5,410 nt of DNA from Deferribacterales bacterium UBA4806 (GTDB taxonomy: Bacteria > Chrysiogenota > Deferribacteres > Deferribacterales > UBA228), in contig DHGE01000135.1 in assembly GCA_002402635.1 (NCBI GenBank), positions 1-5,410 of the forward strand, read 5' to 3'. Made by a program: the position numbers and the translations under genes. Of the stretch, positions 1 through 5,177 are shown one piece after another. The notes under the pieces are model-generated. The model had not been told where the DNA came from. It saw nothing but the letters and a program-made list of their open reading frames with translations, and searched no databases. The stretch's first letter is position 1. Each line of letters opens with the position of its first letter.

Positions 1-879
1 CCGTTGATTCATGTTGATAAAGTTTGTTCATTTTTCTCATATGTAAAAAAACATAACCCTAATATTCATACTCGTCTTTATACAAATGGAGATCTAGTTG
101 ATGAAGATGTTTTAGCAAAACTGCATGATTCAGGATTAAATGAGATACGTTTTAGTATTAAAATTGAAGATAGTGAAAATGCAATAAATTCACTAATGAA
201 GAAATTGATAATGGCAAAAACATATATATCGACAGTAATGGTTGAAATGCCAGTAATCCCAGGTACTATAAATAAAATGAAAGCATTATTAAACAGTCTC
301 GAGTTAGCAAATATTGATGGTATAAATCTTTTGGAATTTCTATTCCCTTTGATTAACTCTTTAGAATATACGAGAAGAGGATTTAAACTAAAATATAGAC
401 CCTATGAAGTATTTTATAATTATACATATGCAGGTGGTTTGCCCATCAGTGGTAGTGAGGAGGATTGCTTAGAATTATTGTTGTATGGGATAAGCAATAG
501 CTTTAATATGGGGATGCATTACTGTTCTTTAGAAAACAAATTATTTTCCCAAATATATAACCAGAATATGAATACAAAATTATTAGCTTACGAAGTATTT
601 TCTCAGAAGGATTTTTTTATTAAAACTGCTAAAGTTTATGGTAATCATGGAACAGTTGCTTTAGAGCACATAAAAAAATTAGGAGAAAACAGGTTTTATT
701 TCGATAAAGAGAATAATATCCTTGAATTTCATCCTATATTAATAAATGATTTACCAAAAAGTATGGAAATAGGTATAAGTTATAATATTGTAGAAACGCT
801 TAATGATCGTAAAGCTTTGAGAGAAATTAAATTGGATTTAACTTATCCTGAAATATTTCAATATGAAAGCGATATTTAG
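1..879 (+). CDS. Radical SAM protein, 3' part (N-terminus outside the window)
   Basis: The frame is open from the first base, so the gene starts upstream; 292 residues are visible. The first visible residues, PLIHVDK, look like the end of the GGEPL motif that follows the iron-sulfur cysteines in radical SAM enzymes. The CxxxCxxC cluster motif must therefore lie just outside the window. Next come TNGDLVDEDVLAKL (about residues 28-41) and GLNEIRFS, the usual beta-strand/loop pattern of the SAM barrel, then EMPVIPGT (about 82-89). A later HYCSLENK segment (about 173-180), followed by QIYNQN, resembles a signature I recall from radical SAM proteins found near molybdopterin oxidoreductases; that link is from memory. 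The stop lies nine bases before the TorD-family gene, so the two are probably one transcription unit. Its substrate is unknown; a role in maturing or supporting a respiratory molybdoenzyme is inferred from the neighbour only. The fold assignment is firm, the exact function is not. Confidence 0.85.
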   Translation, partial: PLIHVDKVCSFFSYVKKHNPNIHTRLYTNGDLVDEDVLAKLHDSGLNEIRFSIKIEDSENAINSLMKKLIMAKTYISTVMVEMPVIPGTINKMKALLNSLELANIDGINLLEFLFPLINSLEYTRRGFKLKYRPYEVFYNYTYAGGLPISGSEEDCLELLLYGISNSFNMGMHYCSLENKLFSQIYNQNMNTKLLAYEVFSQKDFFIKTAKVYGNHGTVALEHIKKLGENRFYFDKENNILEFHPILINDLPKSMEIGISYNIVETLNDRKALREIKLDLTYPEIFQYESDI

Positions 880-888
880 AAGTCAGTT

Positions 889-1578
889 ATGTCAGAGCTT
901 TTAGAAATAAATAGAGGTAGAAAAATCATATATGAGTTTCTCTCAAAAAGTTATTACGACGTGCCAGATTCTAATTACCTTAACAATTTTATCAGTTTAT
1001 TTGATGTAATAGAGAGCATTTTTTCTAATGTCGATAATAATGATCTAGTAAAATCGATGTTGATCCTTAAAAATTTTAAAAATGATATTGTAAATAATAA
1101 AATATGTAAAAAACTACTTCTGAAGGAACTTTCAAAGGAATACACTCGTTTATTCTACTTAGGGAATATAAGTGTACCTTTATTTGAATCTGTGTATATG
1201 TCACCTGATAAACTTATGAAGAGTGAAGTGTGGGAGACTGTTAAAAGACTATATAGTGATAATATGTTTTTTCCAAAAGATTATAATAACACAATAGAGG
1301 ACCACATTTCAATGGAACTCTTATTTATGTCTTTCTTGTCGAATATAGTAATGAAGAACAGTGAAAATTCTTTATTAGTTGATGTGAGAAAAACATATTT
1401 CAAACAGAAAGAATTTTTAGAAAATCATTTATTAAAATGGGTTCAAAATTTTAGTAAAAAGATATTTTCTATCACTAGTGATAATTCTTTTTATGCAGGG
1501 ATTACTTATTTTTTAATTGGTTATTTAAATGAAGATTATACTTTTATTAATGACTATTTGAATAATGAGTTTATATAG
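889..1578 (+). CDS. TorD/DmsD/NarJ-family molybdoenzyme chaperone
   Basis: This 229-residue, mostly helical protein matches the redox-enzyme maturation chaperone family (nitrate reductase delta/TorD type). These cytoplasmic proteins bind the apo catalytic subunit, often its Tat signal, and help molybdenum cofactor insertion before export. Visible family marks are EYTRLF (residues 84-89), PLFESVY (97-103) and EDHISMELLFM (137-147), matching the usual E-Y-x-x-L-F, P-x-E-S-V and E-D-H-x-x-x-E-L patterns. Length is normal for the family. The ATG follows the radical SAM stop by nine bases, with a weak AGAAG ribosome-binding sequence at 878-882. No molybdoenzyme gene is in the window, so its client is unknown and probably lies upstream. 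Which subfamily (TorD, DmsD or NarJ) cannot be decided, so no gene symbol is given. Confidence 0.85.
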   Translation: MSELLEINRGRKIIYEFLSKSYYDVPDSNYLNNFISLFDVIESIFSNVDNNDLVKSMLILKNFKNDIVNNKICKKLLLKELSKEYTRLFYLGNISVPLFESVYMSPDKLMKSEVWETVKRLYSDNMFFPKDYNNTIEDHISMELLFMSFLSNIVMKNSENSLLVDVRKTYFKQKEFLENHLLKWVQNFSKKIFSITSDNSFYAGITYFLIGYLNEDYTFINDYLNNEFI

Positions 1579-1600
1579 TTGAATATGTTTATTAATTATG

Positions 1601-1618
1601 TAATAGTTCGAACAATTA
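1601..1618. promoter_or_regulatory. Imperfect 18-bp palindrome, candidate operator
   Basis: TAATAGTTCGAACAATTA is symmetric except for one mismatched pair, with a perfect GTTCGAAC core. It sits in the 65-base gap before the thioesterase gene, 26 bases upstream of its ATG. There is no T-run after it, so it is a poor terminator; a dimeric repressor site is the more natural reading. No regulator is identified, and short palindromes arise by chance in AT-rich spacers. Confidence 0.3.
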
Positions 1619-1633
1619 AATAGATAATTAGTC

Positions 1634-1637
1634 GAGG
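1634..1637 (+). promoter_or_regulatory. Ribosome binding site fixing the thioesterase start at 1644
   Basis: GAGG lies six bases upstream of the ATG at 1644. An in-frame TTG at 1638 directly abuts the GAGG and leaves no spacing, so the ATG is the better start. Confidence 0.7.
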
Positions 1638-1643
1638 TTGAAA

Positions 1644-2054
1644 ATGGATAGTATAATAAAATTTATTGAAGAAAATGATCGAATAAAATCTTTATTTAAT
1701 ATTGAAATAATTCAAGCAGAAATGGGAAATGTCAAAACTAAAATGGTGGTGCAAGAGAATATGTTAAATGCTGCAAATATTTGTCATGGTGGTGCACTTT
1801 TTTCTTTTGCAGATTATACTTTTGCATTAATTTCAAATATTTATGGCAATATTGCCTTAGCAATATCGGCTAATATTAATTTTACAAACCCAGCATATTT
1901 AGGAGATACTTTGGTTGCAACAGCTGAAGAGTTAAATAGAACAAAGAGTACGGGATTATATGAAATAAAAATTGAAAGAGAGAATGATAAAAAACTAATA
2001 GCATTTTTTACTGGTGAAGTTTTTGTCAAAAAGGAAAAAATTATTAATACGTAA
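1644..2054 (+). CDS. PaaI-type hotdog-fold acyl-CoA thioesterase
   Basis: This 136-residue protein belongs to the PaaI/4HBT hotdog thioesterases, which hydrolyse acyl- or aryl-CoA thioesters in the cytoplasm, usually as tetramers. The sequence shows NICHGGALFSFADYTFAL (residues 45-62). The HGG turn and the Asp at 57 correspond to the catalytic N/H-GG and Asp of PaaI. Further on are the typical INFTNPAYLGDTLVATAEE (78-96) and a final strand ending GEVFVKK. The length is right for a single hotdog domain. The ATG at 1644 is chosen over an in-frame TTG at 1638 because of the GAGG spacing. The neighbours give no hint of substrate: there are no phenylacetate or fatty acid genes here. The family call is strong and the substrate unknown. 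Confidence 0.88.
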   Translation: MDSIIKFIEENDRIKSLFNIEIIQAEMGNVKTKMVVQENMLNAANICHGGALFSFADYTFALISNIYGNIALAISANINFTNPAYLGDTLVATAEELNRTKSTGLYEIKIERENDKKLIAFFTGEVFVKKEKIINT

Positions 2055-2094
2055 TGTTTATAAATTATTGATTCATATTTTTACGACTTAATGC

Positions 2095-2100
2095 AGGAGG
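2095..2100 (+). promoter_or_regulatory. Ribosome binding site fixing the DUF169 start at 2106
   Basis: A perfect AGGAGG lies five bases before the ATG at 2106. An in-frame ATG at 2091 lies upstream of this site and would place the site inside the coding region, so 2106 is preferred. Confidence 0.8.
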
Positions 2101-2105
2101 CATCG

Positions 2106-2921
2106 ATGCAATATAAATTAAAGGATTATTTAAAATTAGACTATGATGCAGTTGCACTAACCTTTTCTAATGAAAAAATTGATAATGCTATTTCTTTTAA
2201 AGAAGGTAAATATGGATGTATTATGTATTTATTTGTATCAGCTGCAAGGGGTAAAATTACGCAAATTAGCAGAGAAACTTTTGGCTGCTGGGGCGGGGCA
2301 GTGGGGCTTGGCTTTGGAAACTACTATACGAAATTTCCAGGGGGACTTGACTGCTTCTATTCCTTTCTTTCCAATGGCAACAAAAATAGTGATAAGGGAA
2401 AAAATATATTAAAAAATCTTGAAGGCAAAGTGAATGAGTCCCTATATGAAAAATTTGCAAACGGTGAAAGATTAAAAAAGACTCCAGAACTTGTAAAAAC
2501 ATTTGTGGAGAAAGATTTACCCATTACTGATATCTACTTTAAATTTGTTACTTTTAAGCCATTAAGTTTAACTGAAGGCAGTGATAATATAAAGTCTGTA
2601 TCATTCCTTGTGAATCATGACCAACTATCTGCATTAATAATCCTATCAAATTATTTTAGAGATGGCTTAAATAATGTTATTGCTCCTCAGGCAGCAGCCT
2701 GTCAACAAATAGGCATATTGACATACAAAGAAGATGAATCAGAAAATCCAAGAGCGGTAATTGGCCTAACAGATATCTCAGCAAGGCTTAATTTAAAACA
2801 TTCATTAAAAGGAGGCTACTTAACAGTCAGTATGCCCTATAAACTATTTTTGAAAATGGAAGAAAATGCAGATGAATCTTTTTTAAACACCCCAACTTGG
2901 AACAAGTTAATCTCAAACTGA
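2106..2921 (+). CDS. DUF169 family protein (COG2043-like), function unknown
   Basis: The 271-residue product has the hallmarks of DUF169, a widespread uncharacterised family in anaerobic bacteria and archaea. It begins with a short helix and AVALTF (residues 15-20), then GCIMYLFVSAARGK (37-50) and the very conserved glycine-rich FGCWGGAVGLGFG (59-71), followed by KFPGGLDCFYSFLSNG. A later AAACQQIG and GLTDISARLNL also fit the family. Cysteines at 38, 61 and 83 are candidates for metal or cofactor contact, but that is my inference. There is no signal peptide or membrane segment. The local GC rise around 2281-2320 comes from the Gly/Trp/Ala codons of the conserved motif and is not foreign DNA. 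The gene is separated from its neighbours by 51 and 59 bases. No function can be stated. Confidence 0.85.
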   Translation: MQYKLKDYLKLDYDAVALTFSNEKIDNAISFKEGKYGCIMYLFVSAARGKITQISRETFGCWGGAVGLGFGNYYTKFPGGLDCFYSFLSNGNKNSDKGKNILKNLEGKVNESLYEKFANGERLKKTPELVKTFVEKDLPITDIYFKFVTFKPLSLTEGSDNIKSVSFLVNHDQLSALIILSNYFRDGLNNVIAPQAAACQQIGILTYKEDESENPRAVIGLTDISARLNLKHSLKGGYLTVSMPYKLFLKMEENADESFLNTPTWNKLISN

Positions 2922-2967
2922 TAAAAGGTATTAATTTATATTTTGAATAATTGTTACTAAATTTATT

Positions 2968-2972
2968 AGGAG
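2968..2972 (+). promoter_or_regulatory. Ribosome binding site fixing the nuclease-like gene start at 2981
   Basis: AGGAG lies eight bases before the ATG at 2981. The frame is open further upstream to a TTG at 2951, but that codon has no ribosome binding site, so 2981 is taken as the start. Confidence 0.75.
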
Positions 2973-2980
2973 ATAAAAAT

Positions 2981-3649
2981 ATGAATGAAAAGGGTTTTAC
3001 TGATATAATTTATAATGAATTAAGTAATAATAGTTTAATAAAAAATAGTTATGAAGTATTAAAATATGAAAATTTGCTTTATAAATTAATAATTAATGAT
3101 AAAGGCGAATTGCAGCCAGAAGATTATATAAAACCTACGAGGGGCAAATATGCTTTTCAAACTGATATAGTTATTAAAAAAATAATTCCGGCCGACCCGG
3201 CCGTTGCCGTCCAGGAAGGGGTGAATGGTCTCGAACTGCACGTGGGCGAGCGCGGCCTTCAGCAATGCGCCGGGGGCATCCGGTGCGTGAATGATGGAGT
3301 ATATATTCCATTAGTAGTAATTGAGATAAAATATGGTGGTTTAACAACTCATGATGTATTAACTTATTCTGCAAAGGCATTAAAGCATAAGGATATTTAT
3401 CCATATTTAAGGTATGGTCTTGTATTAGGTGGCCTTAAAAGTATCCCAAATAGATTTTTTGTCCATAATCAGGGATTTGATTTTGCATTGGCATTAGAAA
3501 TTGATAACGAAAAATTATTAAATCAAGATTCAGGATTATTGAATAATGTAATTGTTGAACAGTTAAAAGCTTCTGAAATGCTTTTAAAACCAATTGGTAA
3601 GAATAATAAGAATCCTAAACAATTCATGAGTAAATTAGAGATTAAATAA
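2981..3649 (+). CDS. PD-(D/E)XK nuclease-like protein interrupted by a foreign in-frame segment
   Basis: The frame encodes 222 residues. The N-terminal half holds RGKYAFQTDIVIKK, with a candidate active-site Asp at 62. The C-terminal half holds PLVVIEIKYGGLTTHD, with Glu115-x-Lys117, then YSAKALKHKDIYPYLRYGLVLGG and NRFFVHNQGFDFAL. Asp, a beta strand, then Glu-x-Lys is the core of the restriction-endonuclease-like PD-(D/E)XK fold, so a DNA-cleaving enzyme is likely, but the specificity and role (defence, repair) are unknown. Residues 70-103 are read from a GC-rich 102-base block unlike the rest of the gene. Without it the product would be 188 residues, the reading would pass smoothly from IVIKKII to NDGVYIPLVV, and the Asp-to-Glu distance would fall from 53 to 19, normal for this fold. 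The gene as it stands is probably damaged, although its frame is still open. No methyltransferase partner is in the window. Confidence 0.72.
   Translation: MNEKGFTDIIYNELSNNSLIKNSYEVLKYENLLYKLIINDKGELQPEDYIKPTRGKYAFQTDIVIKKIIPADPAVAVQEGVNGLELHVGERGLQQCAGGIRCVNDGVYIPLVVIEIKYGGLTTHDVLTYSAKALKHKDIYPYLRYGLVLGGLKSIPNRFFVHNQGFDFALALEIDNEKLLNQDSGLLNNVIVEQLKASEMLLKPIGKNNKNPKQFMSKLEIK
3188..3289 (-). pseudogene. Foreign GC-rich fragment encoding the core of a Fic-family protein, antisense within the nuclease gene
   Basis: By hand count 73 of 102 bases are G or C, against roughly 25-30% in the flanks. Read on the minus strand in one frame, it gives 34 codons: HAPDAPGALLKAA, LAHVQFETI, then HPFLDGNGRVGR (3188-3223). 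The last part matches the catalytic Fic motif HxFx(D/E)GNGRxxR of AMPylating nucleotidyltransferases, and LAHVQFETIHPF is the usual helix before it in SoFic-like proteins. Outside these limits the minus-strand reading loses Fic character at once: the expected Leu-Leu after GRVGR is replaced by Asn-Tyr from AT-rich host DNA. The block has no start, no stop and no ribosome binding site of its own, so it is only a fragment. Its sense reading (PADPAVAVQEG...) resembles nothing I know. It has no terminal inverted repeats. The Fic identity is firm; the origin (capture from a high-GC organism, or a chimeric or artificial sequence) is open. Confidence 0.88.
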
Positions 3650-3664
3650 AAATATAAAATTTAA

Positions 3665-4072
3665 TTAAACTTCATCTAATTCTTTTAATGAGAAGATGTT
3701 TTCTTGTTTCATATATTCTAAAACTTCTCTTACGCAGTTAAAACCATCATTTCTCTCAACTGCTTCAACTCCAATAAATAAAATAGCATCGTTTTTATAG
3801 ATAGTGCCAATTCTATGGGCTATATGAATTTTATTAATATTATATTTATTGACTATTGATAATAACCGTTCTTTTATCATATTTTCATTTTCTAACATTT
3901 TGATTTCAATTTTTTTATAATTCTTTATATGTTTGCCTGGGTACTTTGCTTTGCCGTGGTGGATTACGATAGTGCCAGTGGAATCATTTAATGCAGTGTA
4001 AAAGCTATTAATTGTATCATTTATATTTATAGATTTTTCTGTTATTTGAAATCTTATGTTTTTGTTTTTCAT
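3665..4072 (-). CDS. MoaE-like protein (molybdopterin synthase large-subunit family), divergent
   Basis: The 135-residue product resembles MoaE, which with MoaD inserts the dithiolene sulfurs into precursor Z to make molybdopterin. An N-terminal strand (RFQITEKSI) leads to GTIVIHHGKAKYPGK (33-47), aligning with the family's GAxVxFxGxxR. Then come IHIAHRIG (82-89), matching the conserved HR-x-G, VEAVERNDGF (102-111), where classic MoaE has SxHRxxAF, and a C-terminal helix with Lys122. The usual PIWKKE end is replaced by NIFSLKE, so one of the two catalytic lysines (Escherichia coli Lys126) aligns with Leu. This may be a paralogous MoaE-like subfamily with IHHG and a non-canonical tail, or an altered enzyme. 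Its context with a TorD chaperone and radical SAM gene supports a molybdenum role, but no MoaD is nearby. Its ATG lacks a clear ribosome binding site. It is convergent with the nuclease gene, 15 bases apart. Confidence 0.68.
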   Translation of the reverse strand: MKNKNIRFQITEKSININDTINSFYTALNDSTGTIVIHHGKAKYPGKHIKNYKKIEIKMLENENMIKERLLSIVNKYNINKIHIAHRIGTIYKNDAILFIGVEAVERNDGFNCVREVLEYMKQENIFSLKELDEV

Positions 4073-4086
4073 TCTTAATTTTTAAA

Positions 4087-4115
4087 ACTGTAAGTAAAAG
4101 GACGTAGATAGTCAA
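4087..4115 (-). promoter_or_regulatory. Possible promoter for the MoaE-like gene
   Basis: On the minus strand, TTGACT (4110-4115) and TACAGT (4087-4092) are separated by 17 bases. The -35 matches five of six consensus bases and the -10 four of six. Transcription would begin near 4080, only about eight bases before the ATG. That would leave almost no leader, consistent with the lack of a visible ribosome binding site, but this is a weak prediction. Confidence 0.35.
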
Positions 4116-4134
4116 TAGCGGTATTACTTATAAG

Positions 4135-4162
4135 TTGCATGAAAGAAATATTTTTCTATAAT
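4135..4162 (+). promoter_or_regulatory. Probable sigma-70 type promoter for the DUF89 gene
   Basis: TTGCAT (4135-4140) and a perfect TATAAT (4157-4162) are 16 bases apart in the divergent spacer. Transcription would start near 4169, leaving a leader of about 144 bases before the ATG at 4313. In DNA this AT-rich, near-consensus -10 boxes occur by chance, so the spacing and position carry most of the weight. A second weaker pair, TTGTTT (4235-4240) and AATAAT (4258-4263) with a 17-base spacer, is also possible. Confidence 0.45.
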
Positions 4163-4197
4163 AGCACTAAATTATAAGATTGGTAATTGGGCACATG

Positions 4198-4226
4198 TTA
4201 AAAAAGATATGAAAAAGCTTTTTTAA
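4198..4226 (+). other. AT-rich hairpin in the leader of the DUF89 gene
   Basis: TTAAAAAAG (4198-4206) pairs perfectly with CTTTTTTAA (4218-4226) across an 11-base loop. It lies between the predicted promoter and the DUF89 start. The right arm contains six T residues, but the stem has only one G-C pair, so it is a weak terminator or attenuator at best. The rest of the 240-base spacer (4073-4312) shows no gene, tRNA or recognisable riboswitch. Confidence 0.3.
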
Positions 4227-4312
4227 TGTACATATTGTTTAGATAAGAATAATTAAAAATAATATTTCAATTTATATTAAAATAACTTAAAAGATAGGGT
4301 AAATAAAAATAG

Positions 4313-5089
4313 ATGAAAACAAAATTAGACTGTATACCCTGCATTCAAAGGCAAATTTTAGAAGCAGCACGGATAGTTACTCGGGATGAGGAAGCACAGG
4401 AGAATATATTAAGAAAAGTTATAAAGAAGTTAGAAGAAATAAAATGGAATGATAGTCAATTAACATTAACAAAGAAATTGTATGATATCCTTGTTAAGGA
4501 AACTGGTAATTCTGATCCATATAGAGAGATTAAGAAAAGAAGCAACAGAGAGGCTTTAGAATTATACCCTAAATTAAAAAATATTATAAATAACTACAAT
4601 GAAAAAACAGAGATAGCTATTAAAATGGCAATTGCAGGTAATATTATAGATTTTGGACCAGCTGTAGATAGAGATATAAACAAATCATTGAATAATGCTC
4701 TATCAGCTAAAATAGATTCTAAAACTTATAAAAGTTTTTTAGAAGAATTGTATAGCTCAGATAATATATTGTATTTTGCAGATAATTGTGGAGAAATTGT
4801 TTTTGATAAGCTTTTGATAGAGCACTTAAATAAAAAAACAGTATTTGTAGTTAAAAAATTCCCCATTTTAAATGATGCAACAGTTGAAGATGCCTATGAG
4901 GTTTCTATTGATAAATTGGATAACGTTGAAATAATTGAGATGGATGTTGGAGATAATGTAAATATCATAAGAAAGATAAAACCTTCAATTACCGTTAGCA
5001 AAGGTCAGGCTAATTATGAGGCCTTAAGCGAAGTAGAAGGAATTTATTTTATGTTAATTGCTAAATGTGTTATAATTGCGAATGAATAA
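4313..5089 (+). CDS. DUF89/ARMT1-like damage-control phosphatase family protein, ending at a premature stop
   Basis: The 258-residue product belongs to the DUF89 (COG1578, AF1104-like) family: metal-dependent cytoplasmic phosphatases proposed to remove damaged phospho-metabolites, with bacterial substrates mostly unknown. It starts with LDCIPCIQRQ (Cys7, Cys10), then TGNSDPYREIK, AIAGNIIDFG (106-115), the metal-site segment DNCGEIVFDKLLIE (157-170), FPILNDAT (183-190), KGQANYEALSE (230-240) and IAKCVIIANE at the end. Metal binding by the DN...GE and ND residues is known for the family. The TAA at 5087-5089 is followed in the same frame by GVPLGSIVFKKS, a normal-looking family C-terminus, so the true ancestral protein was about 271 residues. 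The stretch between Val205 and Lys230 is also shorter than I expect for the family. The only ribosome-binding candidate, AGGG at 4296-4299, lies a long 13 bases before the ATG. Whether the shortened protein still works is unknown. Confidence 0.85.
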   Translation: MKTKLDCIPCIQRQILEAARIVTRDEEAQENILRKVIKKLEEIKWNDSQLTLTKKLYDILVKETGNSDPYREIKKRSNREALELYPKLKNIINNYNEKTEIAIKMAIAGNIIDFGPAVDRDINKSLNNALSAKIDSKTYKSFLEELYSSDNILYFADNCGEIVFDKLLIEHLNKKTVFVVKKFPILNDATVEDAYEVSIDKLDNVEIIEMDVGDNVNIIRKIKPSITVSKGQANYEALSEVEGIYFMLIAKCVIIANE

Positions 5090-5128
5090 GGAGTACCTCT
5101 TGGTAGTATTGTGTTTAAAAAGAGTTAA
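5087..5128 (+). pseudogene. In-frame stop plus detached C-terminal tail of the DUF89 gene
   Basis: After the TAA at 5087-5089, the same frame reads GVPLGSIVFKKS and then a TAA at 5126-5128. DUF89 proteins typically end with a segment like KC-x-V-I-A-x-x-LGVPLGSLV-x-K, so this is the lost tail. The stop occupies the place where a Leu is expected (NE-L-GVPLG), and TTA to TAA is a one-base change. Confidence 0.8.
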
Positions 5129-5137
5129 TTATATATT
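5109..5137 (+). promoter_or_regulatory. Weak candidate promoter for the binding-protein gene
   Basis: TTGTGT (5109-5114) and TATATT (5132-5137) are 17 bases apart, upstream of the ATG at 5178. The -35 is poor and it overlaps the detached DUF89 tail. I see no cobalamin riboswitch in the 88-base gap, which would be too short to hold a full one. Co-transcription with the DUF89 gene is the alternative. Confidence 0.25.
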
Positions 5138-5177
5138 TTATTAATATCTTTGTTTCAATAATTGATGTAAATTAATT

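Noticed and set aside
2281..2345. Locally GC-rich stretch in the DUF169 gene
   Set aside because: It encodes the conserved FGCWGGAVGLGFG motif in the correct frame; the Gly, Trp and Ala codons explain the GC rise, so it is native.
3188..3289. The block as a palindromic coding repeat, such as the Rickettsia palindromic elements inserted in frame
   Set aside because: It is not palindromic, has much higher GC than its host and has a clear Fic reading on the other strand.
3185..3309. Direct repeats ATTCC at 3185-3189 and 3305-3309 as a possible target duplication around the GC-rich block
   Set aside because: The Fic similarity and high GC end at 3289, and 3290-3309 is AT-rich and reads as normal host protein (NDGVYIP). 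A five-base match is expected by chance.
3174..3404. Minus-strand open frame through the GC-rich block reading RRIAEGRARPRAVRDH
   Set aside because: It is a different frame from the Fic reading, has no ribosome binding site and exists only because GC-rich DNA has few stops.
3641..3665. AT-only inverted repeat (ATTAAAT / ATTTAAT) between the convergent nuclease and MoaE-like genes, as a bidirectional terminator
   Set aside because: Seven A-T pairs with an 11-base loop are too weak to support a terminator, and such repeats are common by chance in this composition.
4139..4177. Twelve-codon frame starting at an ATG in the divergent spacer
   Set aside because: It has no ribosome binding site and it overlaps the predicted promoter; it is most likely chance.
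5100..5144. Short TTG-started frame after a GGAG at 5090-5093
   Set aside because: Only 14 codons with no recognisable product; the bases are better explained as the detached tail of the DUF89 gene.
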